Assembly: GCF_033568475.1 (NCBI RefSeq) | Contig: NC_133123.1 | Span: 154,705,753 to 154,769,752 of the forward strand | Length of the DNA: 64,000 bases | Direction: 5' to 3' | Source: Henckelia pumila | Taxonomy: Eukaryota > Streptophyta > Magnoliopsida > Lamiales > Gesneriaceae | In this document: positions 1-9,777 of the stretch, piece after piece | Position numbering within the stretch: the stretch's first letter is position 1 | Layout: each line of letters opens with the position of its first letter | Made by a program: the position numbers and the translations under genes | Notes under the pieces: generated by a model | What the model saw: only the letters and a program-made list of their open reading frames with translations | The model's database searches: none | What the model was told of the DNA's origin: nothing

Positions 1-724
1 GTTGTCCAGGAAACTTTTGAGCAAACCACCGATGAGTAAGCAGTAGCTTCATGAATATTAGGGTGGTTCCCTTTTTCAACATCCGATGTGTCATAAAGAG
101 TATTGATTGTGGCAGGGTTGAAATAAAAAAGCTTTTCTCTCACAAAAATTCCAGCTTGGTTTTTTGATGTAGGGCACCACTGGAGTAAGACTATAAAATA
201 GCTTTTGAGACTTTCAAAAACTCAACACAAATTGAACATTCCATAGGCGTTCACATCAATATTCTTCTCATCAATCAGCCTCGATTCACATACAAAAGTC
301 ACACAGAAGTATCTTCTCCATAGTAGAACTTGTAGGAAAAGACAGTAGTCAAATAAAATTCAGCAGCATTTGTGTTGTCTGTGATGTTGGCAACACCATC
401 AGCAACACCAGCATCAACATCATCGTCCTCGAAAAAACTTGATTCCTCACTAGCTTAAGCATCAAACTCATCTTAGATGTGGAGGAATTATAAGATACAT
501 TGAGCCTGATTGCAGCAAATTATTTCAACATATCTTTATCAAGCTCATCATCAAAAGGTTGAGCAAAAACAACTACAGAAATATCAGCCTTCCCTTGCTT
601 TAGAATGTCCAGAACTTAAGTCAAGGAAGCTTCATCATCATCATAAAAGATAATTTCCTCAGTAGCAATAGGAGGAACAAAATCATCCAATTCAATCATC
701 AATCAATACTTGGTCAATAAGGCT

Positions 725-2391
725 TCATAGTATACACTGTATTCCTTCTCCTGACTTATTTTCTTCACTACATGATCCATTGAAGATTGTACAGCAGCAT
801 GAGTGATCTGTAGAAAATTCGCTGTGGGAGCAGTGTTGCGACTTGCGCGCAGTGTTGGCAACACGAGGCACAACATCAGATTTAGACCAAGTTAGGTCTA
901 TTTTTCCTTTCAGCAAAATATGAGCAGCCTTCAATTCTTAACCAACTAGAGACAAAGACTCATCAATGTCTCAGATAAAGCCATATTATTCCAGAATCCC
1001 AAAGATGAGGGATGGAAAAGGAAAATTTGTGGACTTTATCAACCTCCATCGGAAAATTGGAATATGAACTTGAATATCAACTTTACCAAACTTGAAAGGA
1101 CATCAAGTTCCAACTGCAAAAAGTACCACTCCTTGTACTTGGTTACCACAGTAGATTTGGTTGAAGGATTCTCGTTCTTCACAATACTAATTGATTTTCA
1201 GCAAAACCCCTTTCTCTTCAACATCAAAAGTGCGATATAGAGCAGTGATAACAGCTGAATCAAACATCTATTCCCAGCAGCGAGGTTTGTAAAGAGTTTC
1301 AAAACAGGCTTTCGACTGTGATGAACAAAAGCAAAGACAGTAGCAAAAAGACCTCGAGTCTTGAACAAATTCAACAAAATTATGCCTCTTGCAAGCATCC
1401 AGATCAATCTTCTTCTCTTCAATGAACTCATGGTTGACATACAAATGTCAATCAACAGTAGAAGCTTCTGAATATAAATTGTGAGATAAGGAAAGTGACA
1501 TGTCACAATCTGCATAAACAGTGTTGCCTCCAGTGTTGGCAACACCATTCACAACATCATCACCAGCAGAATCTTTAGTATTCACTTCCTCAAATGCATC
1601 ATCCTCAGAGATTAAAGATGAACTACCAGAAATATTTGGCCTCTTTTCTGCAAGTTTCTGTTGCATATCTGCATCAGGTTCTTCCTCAATAACAACAGAA
1701 GTAGGCACATGTTTGGAAAAACTAAAAAATAAAAGGATAATATGATTAGCACAGAATGCAGATAAGCTTAAAGTCAATCAAAGCGAGAGAATGTAGGAAG
1801 GCAATTTGATGACTGCAAAGACCAATTAAGCATAAGAATGATCAAATCCATGAGTAATATATGCTTAAAAGAAATCCATTGGTCAGTAAAAAGAAATTCA
1901 AACAATCAAATATTCACCTTCTAACAAACTCATCCAGAAACACTTACCAATGAAAATTCTTATGGGTAAAATTTTTAAAATCGAGGAAATAAAATCCAAC
2001 CCAATTATGAAAATAATCCGAGATTGAAAGTAATCAAAAATTCCCATAAATAACTCCACATCGGCTCAACTCCACTAAATCATTGTTAATCACAAAAATT
2101 CAATTTTCACTAGATAGAGTATTTCACCAAATTTGTTCGTTTAGAACGTCAAACCCTGAACATAAAATATTCACAATTCTGAATGCATATGCATGTCTTA
2201 TTTTATGCCTAAAACAAAATGTAACATAAAAATAAAATGCAACCACATGCACATGATATGTTCACAAGTGTAGTGTTGTCTTTCGTGTTGACAACATCAT
2301 CAACAACACCATAGTTTTTCAAAAAGTATTTGAAACTTACACACTTGATTACCCTTGATTTCAGAAAATTTCTAGAAGTGGTAGCCTGCAC
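725..2391 (-). other. 3' region of copia element with ORF scraps
   Basis: Downstream of the RNase H stop, about 2.7 kb shows only short minus-strand frames. One (1448-1777) is acidic and serine-rich (EEEPDADMQQKLAEKRPN, SGSSSLISEDDAFEEVN) and holds the palindrome at 1521. Others (725-934, 1198-1548, 2209-2391) are shifted relative to it. The five palindromes at 372-2773 show this DNA is continuous with the element. SIRE-type copia elements often carry an extra ORF after pol, so this may be a decayed one; I do not recognise a domain. Confidence 0.4.
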
Positions 2392-2782
2392 ACTAAAAAA
2401 ACAGTCTTCATTGGACTCAATTAGGTAGCTTTTTCTATTTTCTTCCGATTATTGATAAAGTTCGTACAGATGACATTGGTCATCAAACTTATTAAAAAGT
2501 TGAACACTGAATTTGCGAAACCACCTTTCACATGGGACAAGAACATGGAATACACATACATCCCTCAACTACTTAGTGGTTTAGTCAGAGTTCCATAAAC
2601 AAGGGTCGGTGTGTTTAAAAATTTTACTGAAAAACTTGGTGCCTGTCAAATTACTGTAACAGATATTAAAACACTATACACCACAAAGTGAATGCAAAAT
2701 GTCTAAAATCCTAAACATGCATGAAAAAGAAAAACAGTGTTGTCTATGGTGTTGTAACACCGAGGACAACATCAGTAAATGG

Positions 2783-3479
2783 TTATAATTCACACATGCT
2801 GAGAGACCTCCGAAGAGTAGAGAATCTCTCGAAATCTAAAACTTTTGTGAATATAACTATCAGTTGGTTATTAGTTCCAACAAAATCCATTCGGATCACA
2901 CTTTTTTCTACCAAATCTCGAATAAAGTGAGGCCTAATGTCAATGGGTTTTGTGCGAGAGTGTTGAACTGGGTTTTCTGAAATGTCAATCGCACTCAAAT
3001 TATCACAATAAAAAATAGGAGGTTCACTTTTAAATTCATAATCCTCTACCATTTGGTTCATCCAAAGGAGTTGTGAACGAAAACTTCTATTTTCAAGATA
3101 AAAACACCCCCCCCCCCCCCATAGTGCATGTTCTATCATTCAAAACCCCAGCACATAAACACACTGTAAAACCAACAAGAATGATATTTGTCTCCCTAGT
3201 GTACCACAATCTCAAATCCAAGGTGTCGGAGATGTATCTTAAGATACATTTTACTTCTTTTAAAAGTGTGACCTTAGGATCAGATTGGTACCTAGCACAT
3301 AAACATACATTAAAATTGATATCAGCATGAATTGCAGTTAAGTACAAAAAACGTCCAATCACGATGTGGTACATGGTGTTGGCAACACCGGTCGCAACAC
3401 CATTCTTACTCAACTTTTCACTAGATCCTATTGGTGTTTTCATGCTATTAGTGTTCTCATTACAGAAATTTTTCACCAA
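2783..3479 (-). pseudogene. Copia RT C-terminus and RNase H remnant
   Basis: The frame at 3093-3479 matches the end of copia RT: KTPIGSSEKL...IGRFLYLTAIHADI...CARYQSDPK. The frame at 2783-3139 continues the RNase H region: QLLWMNQMVEDYEF, FYCDNLSAIDISENPVQHSR and VIFTKVLDFERF, ending LRRSLSMCEL and a stop, the usual C-terminus. Between them lie a run of 14 C and a gap where part of the RNase H core should be. The palindrome at 3364-3401 sits in the conserved stretch before IGxxLYLT. Confidence 0.75.
3107..3120. repeat. C14 homopolymer inside RNase H remnant
   Basis: Fourteen C in a row on the plus strand (G14 on the coding strand) mark a join between the front and back of the RNase H domain, where roughly two dozen expected residues are missing. 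Long C/G runs are rare in this AT-rich DNA, and this one also breaks the frame. Confidence 0.8.
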
Positions 3480-3552
3480 AATTTTGACATACTTTCTTTG
3501 GGATAGAAAATACCATCATGCATTTTCTTAACATCAAAACCAAGAAAATAAC

Positions 3553-4911
3553 TCAATCAACTATCATGCTTAATTCAAAGATGAAAGACATGCATTCAAC
3601 AAAATCATCAACATGCTTTTGAGAAGAAGCACAAAAAATTATGTCATCCACAAAAACTTGGCAAACAGGTATTTCACCTTTGGACTTTTCAATAAAAAAG
3701 ATTTTATCAACCTTACCTCGTTTGAAGCCAATTTCAAGAAGATATTCAATCAACCTTACCTCGTTTGTGGACATGAAACTCATGCATACTAACCCAATCA
3801 CCTTGAGGTAGTCCACTTTGTCCTTCATCCGAGTTTGCATTGTTCCAGAAGCATCTTCAAAAGTCTGTGATGATAGATGGTTCTTCTGTATTTTGCTTGA
3901 AATGTCCTTACCATCATTTATCAAAACAACATAATCATTTCTTGGTTGATTATCCTCAGTTTCAGTCACTATTAGACCCGGTGTTGTGCTTGATGTTGCA
4001 ACATCAAAGACAACACTTGGATCTTTCAATGGACTGAAAATTTCCAGCAGATCATCCTTAGTAATTTTTCCTTCGATATCTCCATAGCTTTCCAGTTCCA
4101 TATGATCCATTAAATCCAAATGCAAAAGTTCAAGGCACCGTGTTGTTCCAAAGTGTTGTAACACGAGGTGCAACACGAGAGTTTTCTTACCTATTTGGCA
4201 TGCACCACAAACATATGGAACTCCAGAATCCAAAATAGACATACCTTGGATAGCTTCATACTTACACAGAATTTTCAATGTCTTCAAAATTACATGACAC
4301 ATATTTTGGTGCCATAAATCAAGATCATCCACTTTCATGTGGTTGCAGACACGTTCCTCTCCAAGTTGGTAGTAATCTGCTGATCTTGTACCTATCAAAA
4401 CAAATATGTTAGCATTATCAAAAACCTCACAAGTATTCTTATCAAACTTGACATGAAAATCATCATCACACAATTGACTAATGAAAATCAAGTTTAAGTT
4501 TAGTCCCTTGACATGTATCACATTGTGAAGCTTTAGAAGTCCTTCCATATTCAGTGTTCCTTTGCCAACAAACCTTCCTTTTGCACCACCTCCGTAAGTC
4601 ACTTTACCACATTCTTGTTCAATGCAGTCCATGAGATGTTCTTTCGAACCTGCAATGTGGTGTGAGCTTCCTCTATAAAAGTACCAGTAACCTGCAAAGT
4701 TAGTTTTCAAGGAAGTATAAACATCAAAACACTGAAAATTAAACTTTGGTACCCAGATTTTCTTTGTTGTAGGTCTGTTTTTGGTGGTGTTGCGCCTGGT
4801 GTTGTGCAACACAGGGGGCAACATCAGCTTTGACTCCCAATACATCCAGTCATACCTAAGCTTAAAACAAAAGGACCTGATGTGATCTGGCTTGAAACAG
4901 TAGTGAGACAT
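3553..4911 (-). pseudogene. Copia pol remnant: protease to truncated RT
   Basis: A 452-codon open frame begins with the protease/pre-integrase part: WYFYRGSSHH (degenerate form of the usual YFDSGCSRH protease motif), then GKGTLNMEGL, LNLIFISQLC and the GAG-pre-integrase block WHQNMCHV...CGACQIGKK. After LELLHLDLMDHME, the integrase start, the frame jumps to a linker and an RT C-terminal piece with VDDIIF (the YVDDIIFG catalytic block, two Asp kept). The integrase catalytic core and the first half of RT are therefore deleted. Palindromes at 3981, 4140 and 4787 lie inside and keep the frame open. Confidence 0.75.
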
Positions 4912-4950
4912 AAAATGGCGCTTCCATTGCTTTGGCTTTTGAGGAGGAAC

Positions 4951-5919
4951 TCACTCTTTTGATGGAGAATTCTTGAACAACGGAGCAACAATGAATGTGC
5001 TAGAAGTATTGCTATCTTCTTTCACAAACACAGTTGGTTTTGATGATTCTCCAACTTCAAACACTCTGTTTACTAACCCTAGACCAGCCTTACCATCTTT
5101 ACCCATTATAAAATCAAGCTTAGATGTACTTGAAATATACTTAGCAAGATTTAGAGTTATCTTTTCAAGCTCCCCCTTATCCTTGCAGAATTCAAGATTT
5201 TTCTTACCTAGAATCACTTCAAGCTTGGCCATGAAAAACTTCAAATCAGAATTTTCTTTAGAGAGAGTTGTGTTCAAATTGTTCTGGTTGATCCGATCAG
5301 CATACGACTCCTCATAAAGTTTCTGTACATACTCTAGAGTTATATCATCATTGACAGCTTCCTGATCACCAAAATTACCAAGAGTAGATGTATTCAAGCA
5401 AACTGATTTTTCACTGGTGTTGCGACTTGGTGTTGCAACACCGAAGGCAACACCTAATGGGTTGACTTGAAAACATCTCTTTTCTTTCAGCAATGCAGCC
5501 AGAGAGGTATGATTTTCTTCATAATTCTATTCTTGATCTCTGTCATAGTCATCATCTCTCAAGAAAACAGTCATACCTTTGTGAAATCAATTTGCACATT
5601 CAGTTTCATAGTGTTCATATCCATTGCATTCCCTGCATTGCACATAATCAAAATTCTTGGTATTAGATTCATAATTAACAACATATCTTGGTCGAGATGG
5701 TTCTCGATTAGGTGACACCCTCAACAGATTCTCAGGAGCAGGAAAACTAGGGTGCTTAAATTGTTGTCCAACTTTCTGTTTGTCTTTTCTCTTCAAATAA
5801 TCTTCAAACTTCTGTGAGATCAAGGAAATTGAATCATCACATAAATCTGACTTATTGACTTCCGGTGGTCGGAATCTGACGTCAACAACCGGCACGTCCA
5901 TGATAAACCTACAAAACAA
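4951..5919 (-). pseudogene. Copia gag remnant with zinc knuckle
   Basis: Two overlapping minus-strand frames (5587-5919 and 4951-5493) carry gag remains. The first has a CX2CX4HX4C knuckle (CRECNGYEHYETEC) near 5600-5640, the nucleic-acid-binding end of retrotransposon gag. The second is Lys/Glu/Asn-rich with probable coiled-coil (YEESYADRINQNNLN) and contains the palindrome at 5417-5454, read as GVAFGVATPSRNT. The frame changes between the two, and the start is not preserved. Gag would assemble the virus-like particle around the element RNA; this copy cannot make a full protein. Confidence 0.7.
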
Positions 5920-5956
5920 AAATAACCTGAATCTCTCTTAGTAAGGTCAAGAGTTG

Positions 5957-5968
5957 GCTCTGATACCA
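5957..5968 (-). other. Primer binding site, tRNA-iMet type
   Basis: The minus strand reads TGGTATCAGAGC, the 12-mer complementary to the 3' end of plant initiator tRNA-Met, two bases inside the LTR edge. This fixes the orientation of the element. Confidence 0.85.
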
Positions 5969-5970
5969 CT

Positions 5971-6900
5971 TGACAGAAATCGTATTGTAATTGTAGGTTA
6001 AAATAAAGAGTCAGTGTTGTCCGCGGTGTCACAACATCAACGACAACACAGTGCATCGGAAAATAAACAAAAATAAATAACACAAAAAATTAATTTCGCA
6101 CGAGTATAAAAACTCGTGCGGGTGCCTTAGGGCTAAATATCACTAGTAAACGTAAGATCAGTCTTACAAAGATAATCCTAGTGATTTTCGAAAAATCATT
6201 AAATCCTAAATTTCTCAACAAGTTGAGAAATCAAACTTGCATCATAAATAAATCAGAGTAAAAACAATAGATGCAACTCCCGTAGCCTAAATTTAAAGAG
6301 ACACAAAATATTTTCGAACAACACTATTCCCACAGTGTTGTCTCTGGTGTCTTCAACACGAACGGCAGCACGGGGACAAGCAACAACGATGGTTGCAAAA
6401 ATTCTTCAGAATCTTCGAATTCTTCTATGTGATTTTCTCTGAAAGCTCTTATGAATTCTCCTTTGAAGTGTACGTTTGTTTGTGCGCAGAAATCCTTTAC
6501 TTATAGATGAGAGTCCAAGCATCGAAAAATTTCCTTGTAGAGTCCTACACAAATAAGAAAATTAGTCTTTGTTAGAAATAAAACTCTTTTAAATATAATT
6601 AACACTATCTTGATAATATTTGATAACAATAATACCTTATCAAGATAATAATTAATCTAGGTAAATATCTATCCATATATTTTTGATAATATCACATAAA
6701 TATTTGGCCTATCATATTAATGCATATCTTGATATTATTGTATAAACATAAAACACTTCAATTCGATATCAAGATATATTTTGATTAAGTTAAATATCTA
6801 TCCTAAAAATATTATCGAGATCATAAAATATTTAACCATATCAAATTAAATCTTCTGTCTAGAAGGCAAAATTCAATATTTATAATTAACACACTTAAGG
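5971..6900 (-). repeat. Putative 5' LTR of left copia element
   Basis: The inner boundary is well supported: on the minus strand the LTR ends in CA, followed two bases later by the primer binding site. A TATAAGTA box on the minus strand near 6500 fits a U3/R promoter firing leftward into gag. Two of the palindromic motifs (6014, 6335) lie inside. The outer (right) boundary cannot be fixed because there is no second LTR to compare; 6900 is a guess from where the sequence becomes featureless. Confidence 0.45.
6097..6120. other. Perfect 9-bp hairpin in LTR
   Basis: CGCACGAGT and ACTCGTGCG form a perfect 9-bp stem around a 6-nt AT loop, about 130 bp inside the LTR edge. It would lie in R/U5 RNA and might act in RNA folding or 3'-end formation; that role is inference. 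Confidence 0.5.
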
Positions 6901-8502
6901 AAAAGAATATCAAGGAATTAATATTTCTTTCAGGAAAAAATTGGGTTCTTGAAAAAGTGAAAGACACTTCAAAAATGAAGTTAACAGTACTTATTGAATA
7001 CTTGGGTAATGAATCGTGGTGGAAATCGTAGATATCGAAAATGAATTCAGGTTAGGAAAAAAATCGAAGACTTCCAATGAATTGAATAATGTAAAACAAT
7101 AAAATAATATTTCACAGAAAGGACAAATGGTTCTTGAAAATAGAAGATGAAAACTATATGATTGGTTTTATTTTTCTTTGTCTATATGCACTCAGATGAA
7201 GAGTGAGAGAGTGAAACTATTATTTTTATCCATTTTGTTTTAAAAAAAATTTCCCCACCAACTTACTAATCAGTTTTTATGTTACCTCTTTCGTTATAAA
7301 ATAAAAAGAGAACAGAAAGAGATGATAAATAAATTCATATGAAATAGAATCGAAAACGATGGAAAAACGTTGGAGACATAATGCAAAGTCATTGCCATTT
7401 GAGAAGATCTGAAAACTGTTTTAAAAAAAAATTACTTGGTTCTTGAATTATAGTAATTACTAATTATGCAACATATTTATTGAAAACCCTTTTTTTTTTA
7501 AAAAAAAAAAATAAAAGAAGAAAAGTTACCATGAAAACTAATCAAACAAAATCTAAAACCATAAAACTAAACAAAATCGAAAACCATAAACATGCCTCAA
7601 TCTTCTAGTCTCACTTTTTCTAGTACTTACAATGTGTACACAAAAAAATCAGTTATTCATATCCAAATTCAAAAAATAATTGAAACCTGTAGAAAATAAT
7701 TGAAACCTGTAGAAAACCTGTAAAAACTGATTTAGAAACCGAATTGATTGGAAATAATCACATAAAAAGTGGTTGAAAAAAAAAGTTGAAGAAGTTGAGG
7801 AAAATGTGGGAGATGAGAGGGGTACAATATATTTACCAAAATCATTAGATAACGAAATAAATTAACACCGACACCACAAAAAGATTTTGGAGTAGAATTG
7901 AAATAAATTTTTGGTGTGTTAGGACATACCAAAGTAGTTTTTATAAGGTTCTCAGTCTTTATAAGTAGTTTTGTTATGTTGTCCATCAATCGTGCCAACC
8001 TCTGTGTCCATCATGTATAAAACAGTCAACTATTGTACATGGTGGCCACAGAAGTTGATATGGTTGGTGGGCAGCATAGCAAAACTCCTTTATAAGATAT
8101 TAAAAGATAATAAAAATTAGCATAATCGCACACACACAATAAAATCATATAATATATTTAATATTGTATATTATGTATAAATATTATTTTTTGATAATAT
8201 TTAAATTTATTTTTTTTATTTATAAAATAATATAAAAATAAATTTAAAATTTATTTATCAATAATAGTTGAGAAAAATTTGGAAATTTGAAATATCGAAA
8301 CATGAAAAAAAAAACAAATAAAAATAAAAGTGTAATATTTAAATCACATAAGGACAATTTCGACAAATGAAAAGATGGTGTCTAAGAGAAAAATTCTATA
8401 TATATAAGAAAATATATATATAAATAATATGTAACCCTTCAAAACATTTCTTTAATTATTATGATAAGTTTTTTTTTTGAGAGGATTATTATGATAAGTT
8501 AG

Positions 8503-8503
<1 letters not shown>

Positions 8504-8563
<60 letters not shown>
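8504..8563. repeat. (TA)n microsatellite
   Basis: About 30 uninterrupted TA units, directly next to the Helitron-like fragment. Confidence 0.95.
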
Positions 8564-8566
<3 letters not shown>

Positions 8567-8742
8567 TATTATATAAAAGATCTTCCTATTATAATAACTG
8601 CCTTCAGGACACCAAATTTATTTATTCCAAAATTACCCTTTTATACATAATATTTCACTAAAAACTTCCCACACTAACTCCATGATTTGCTTTAAAAAAA
8701 AAAAAAAACTTTTCTTCTACACACTTTGCATTTTTTACTAGT
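8564..8742 (+). mobile_element. Possible Helitron-like non-autonomous fragment
   Basis: Starts CACTATTATATAAAAGATC, contains a degraded AAATTACCCTTTTATA stretch and ends in CTAGT. A body segment (CACTAAAAACTTCCCACAC followed by TTTGCTTTAAAA) recurs near 40215-40260, just before another CTAGT end. Assignment rests on weak terminal similarity. Confidence 0.3.
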
Positions 8743-9119
8743 ATATATAATCTTTTTGTGGTGTCAGTTTTAATTTATTTCAATATTCGTGGTGTCAGTT
8801 TTAATTTATTTCATTATTTAAATATTGAAATTTTTGACATAGTTATTTATAAATTTTAAGTAATTTATTATTTTAAAAATAGTTTAAAATTTAACATTTC
8901 ATTAGACAAAATTGTATATATTTTTTTATTAGAATCACATTTTTTTATAATATGAGTAAAAAATTATTTATTTTTCATTAAATATTTATATTTTTACTTT
9001 TTAGTATCTAAATATATTTCACAATATACAAATTCACCCCTCAATGTGAAAATCTTAGCTTCATCCCTGACTGTATGTGTTGGACTTAGATCCATATATT
9101 TGCGCAACATCATGGAAGT

Positions 9120-9737
9120 TGTTACCCCGATAAAATATTTCTACCTGAGCCCGTTTATAATGGGTTTATCTAGCATAGCCCAAGGTGGTAGGGTCCAGTC
9201 CAGTCCAAAGCTATGTTGGGCTTCGTCATGACCTGGGCTGGTCATAAGGGGCCGAGCTAGGTTATGTTTCAATGGGCCGACCAGTGCTGGGCCCGATATG
9301 CTGTACGCATCTCTTTTATAATTTGAGTGAGACTCTGATACATATGGGATAAGTCTGGATCTTTTCAAATATTCACAAGATAGAGATAAACTTATGAAGG
9401 GTCCAATAGATGAAGAGTCCTGGTCCAGGATGTGTTATAATTCTACTAGGTAACTTATTCTATTTTCTCCTATAAATACAGGGGCTGCTATGGTTTTATT
9501 CACTACTCACTTTTACATTCACACACTCATATCTCTCAGTTTTCGCATTAATCATACCCTCTGCCTTCAAGATACTGACTTAGGCATCGGAGGGGTCACG
9601 CCGAAAACACCTTCGGCGTCCCTTTGACCTAGCTGTTGCTTGTGCAGTTCCGTCATACCCGACCCGACCTGCTATATAAAAGAATTGGAGGATCCATTCT
9701 ACCAGACCGAACCCGAGGTAAAATTCCAACATCATCA
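9120..9737 (+). repeat. 5' LTR of gypsy element
   Basis: Matches 18965-19582 at constant offset 9845. A TATAAATA box at about 9473, followed by an AT-rich then CACTCACTTTT leader, is the likely promoter for the element RNA. Begins TGTTACCCCG and ends ACATCATCA. Confidence 0.95.
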
Positions 9738-9739
9738 AT

Positions 9740-9757
9740 TGGCGCCGTCTGTGGGAA
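9740..9757 (+). other. Primer binding site of gypsy element
   Basis: TGGCGCCGTCTGTGGGAA starts two bases after the LTR. The TGGCGCC start is typical of Tat/Athila gypsy elements (tRNA-Asp or tRNA-Arg primed); the exact tRNA was not checked. Confidence 0.8.
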
Positions 9758-9777
9758 TTTGAAGAAAAAGAGTTTCG

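Larger units (their letters stand above)
372..6372. repeat. Twelve dispersed ~38-bp palindromic motifs
   Basis: Twelve copies of one motif occur at 372-409, 833-877, 1521-1558, 2273-2310, 2737-2773, 3364-3401, 3981-4017, 4140-4177, 4787-4825, 5417-5454, 6014-6049 and 6335-6372. Each has four hexamer arms in the order GTGTTG, 3-7 nt, GTGTTG, 0-2 nt, CAACAC, 4-6 nt, CAACAC (often CAACATC), so the whole can fold into a nested hairpin. Spacers vary while arms are kept. Six intervals are close to 600-650 bp. On the element's sense strand most copies read as a 13-residue peptide of the form GVAxGVANTxxNT or DVVxGVANTxxNT. I found no copies in the other ~57 kb. See findings. Confidence 0.9.
1..6900 (-). 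mobile_element. Decayed Ty1/copia LTR retrotransposon
   Basis: A minus-strand copia element runs off the left edge. Reading right to left there is an LTR ending at 5971, a tRNA-Met primer site, a gag remnant with zinc knuckle, protease/pre-integrase, a reverse-transcriptase fragment and RNase H, then about 2.7 kb of further element-like DNA. Most of the integrase core and the N-terminal half of RT are missing, and frames are broken, so it cannot be autonomous. No second LTR copy (sought by its terminal TGACAGAAATCG) is visible in the window, so the 3' LTR is outside or lost. The right limit is an estimate. Gag-pol motifs and the long 3' region resemble SIRE/Maximus-type copia elements; that lineage call is inference. 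Confidence 0.8.
6901..9114. other. AT-rich spacer without genes
   Basis: No convincing coding frame. Visible items: poly-A/T runs (for example near 7490-7510 and 8690-8708), a short duplication of GAAACCTGTAGAAAA near 7684-7717, a TA microsatellite, a 32-bp tandem duplication at 8757-8820 (GTGGTGTCAGTTTTAATTTA twice) and a Helitron-like fragment. Confidence 0.7.

Noticed and set aside
5957-5968. tRNA-Met gene fragment
   Set aside because: Only the 12-base primer complement is present; no tRNA arms. The same applies at 33975 and near 42124.
372-6372. CRISPR-like array
   Set aside because: The motifs are hundreds of bases apart with unequal spacing, lie inside a plant retroelement, and no cas genes exist.
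9141-9368. 75-codon minus-strand ORF also present at 18986-19273
   Set aside because: It lies inside both gypsy LTRs; no independent evidence of coding.
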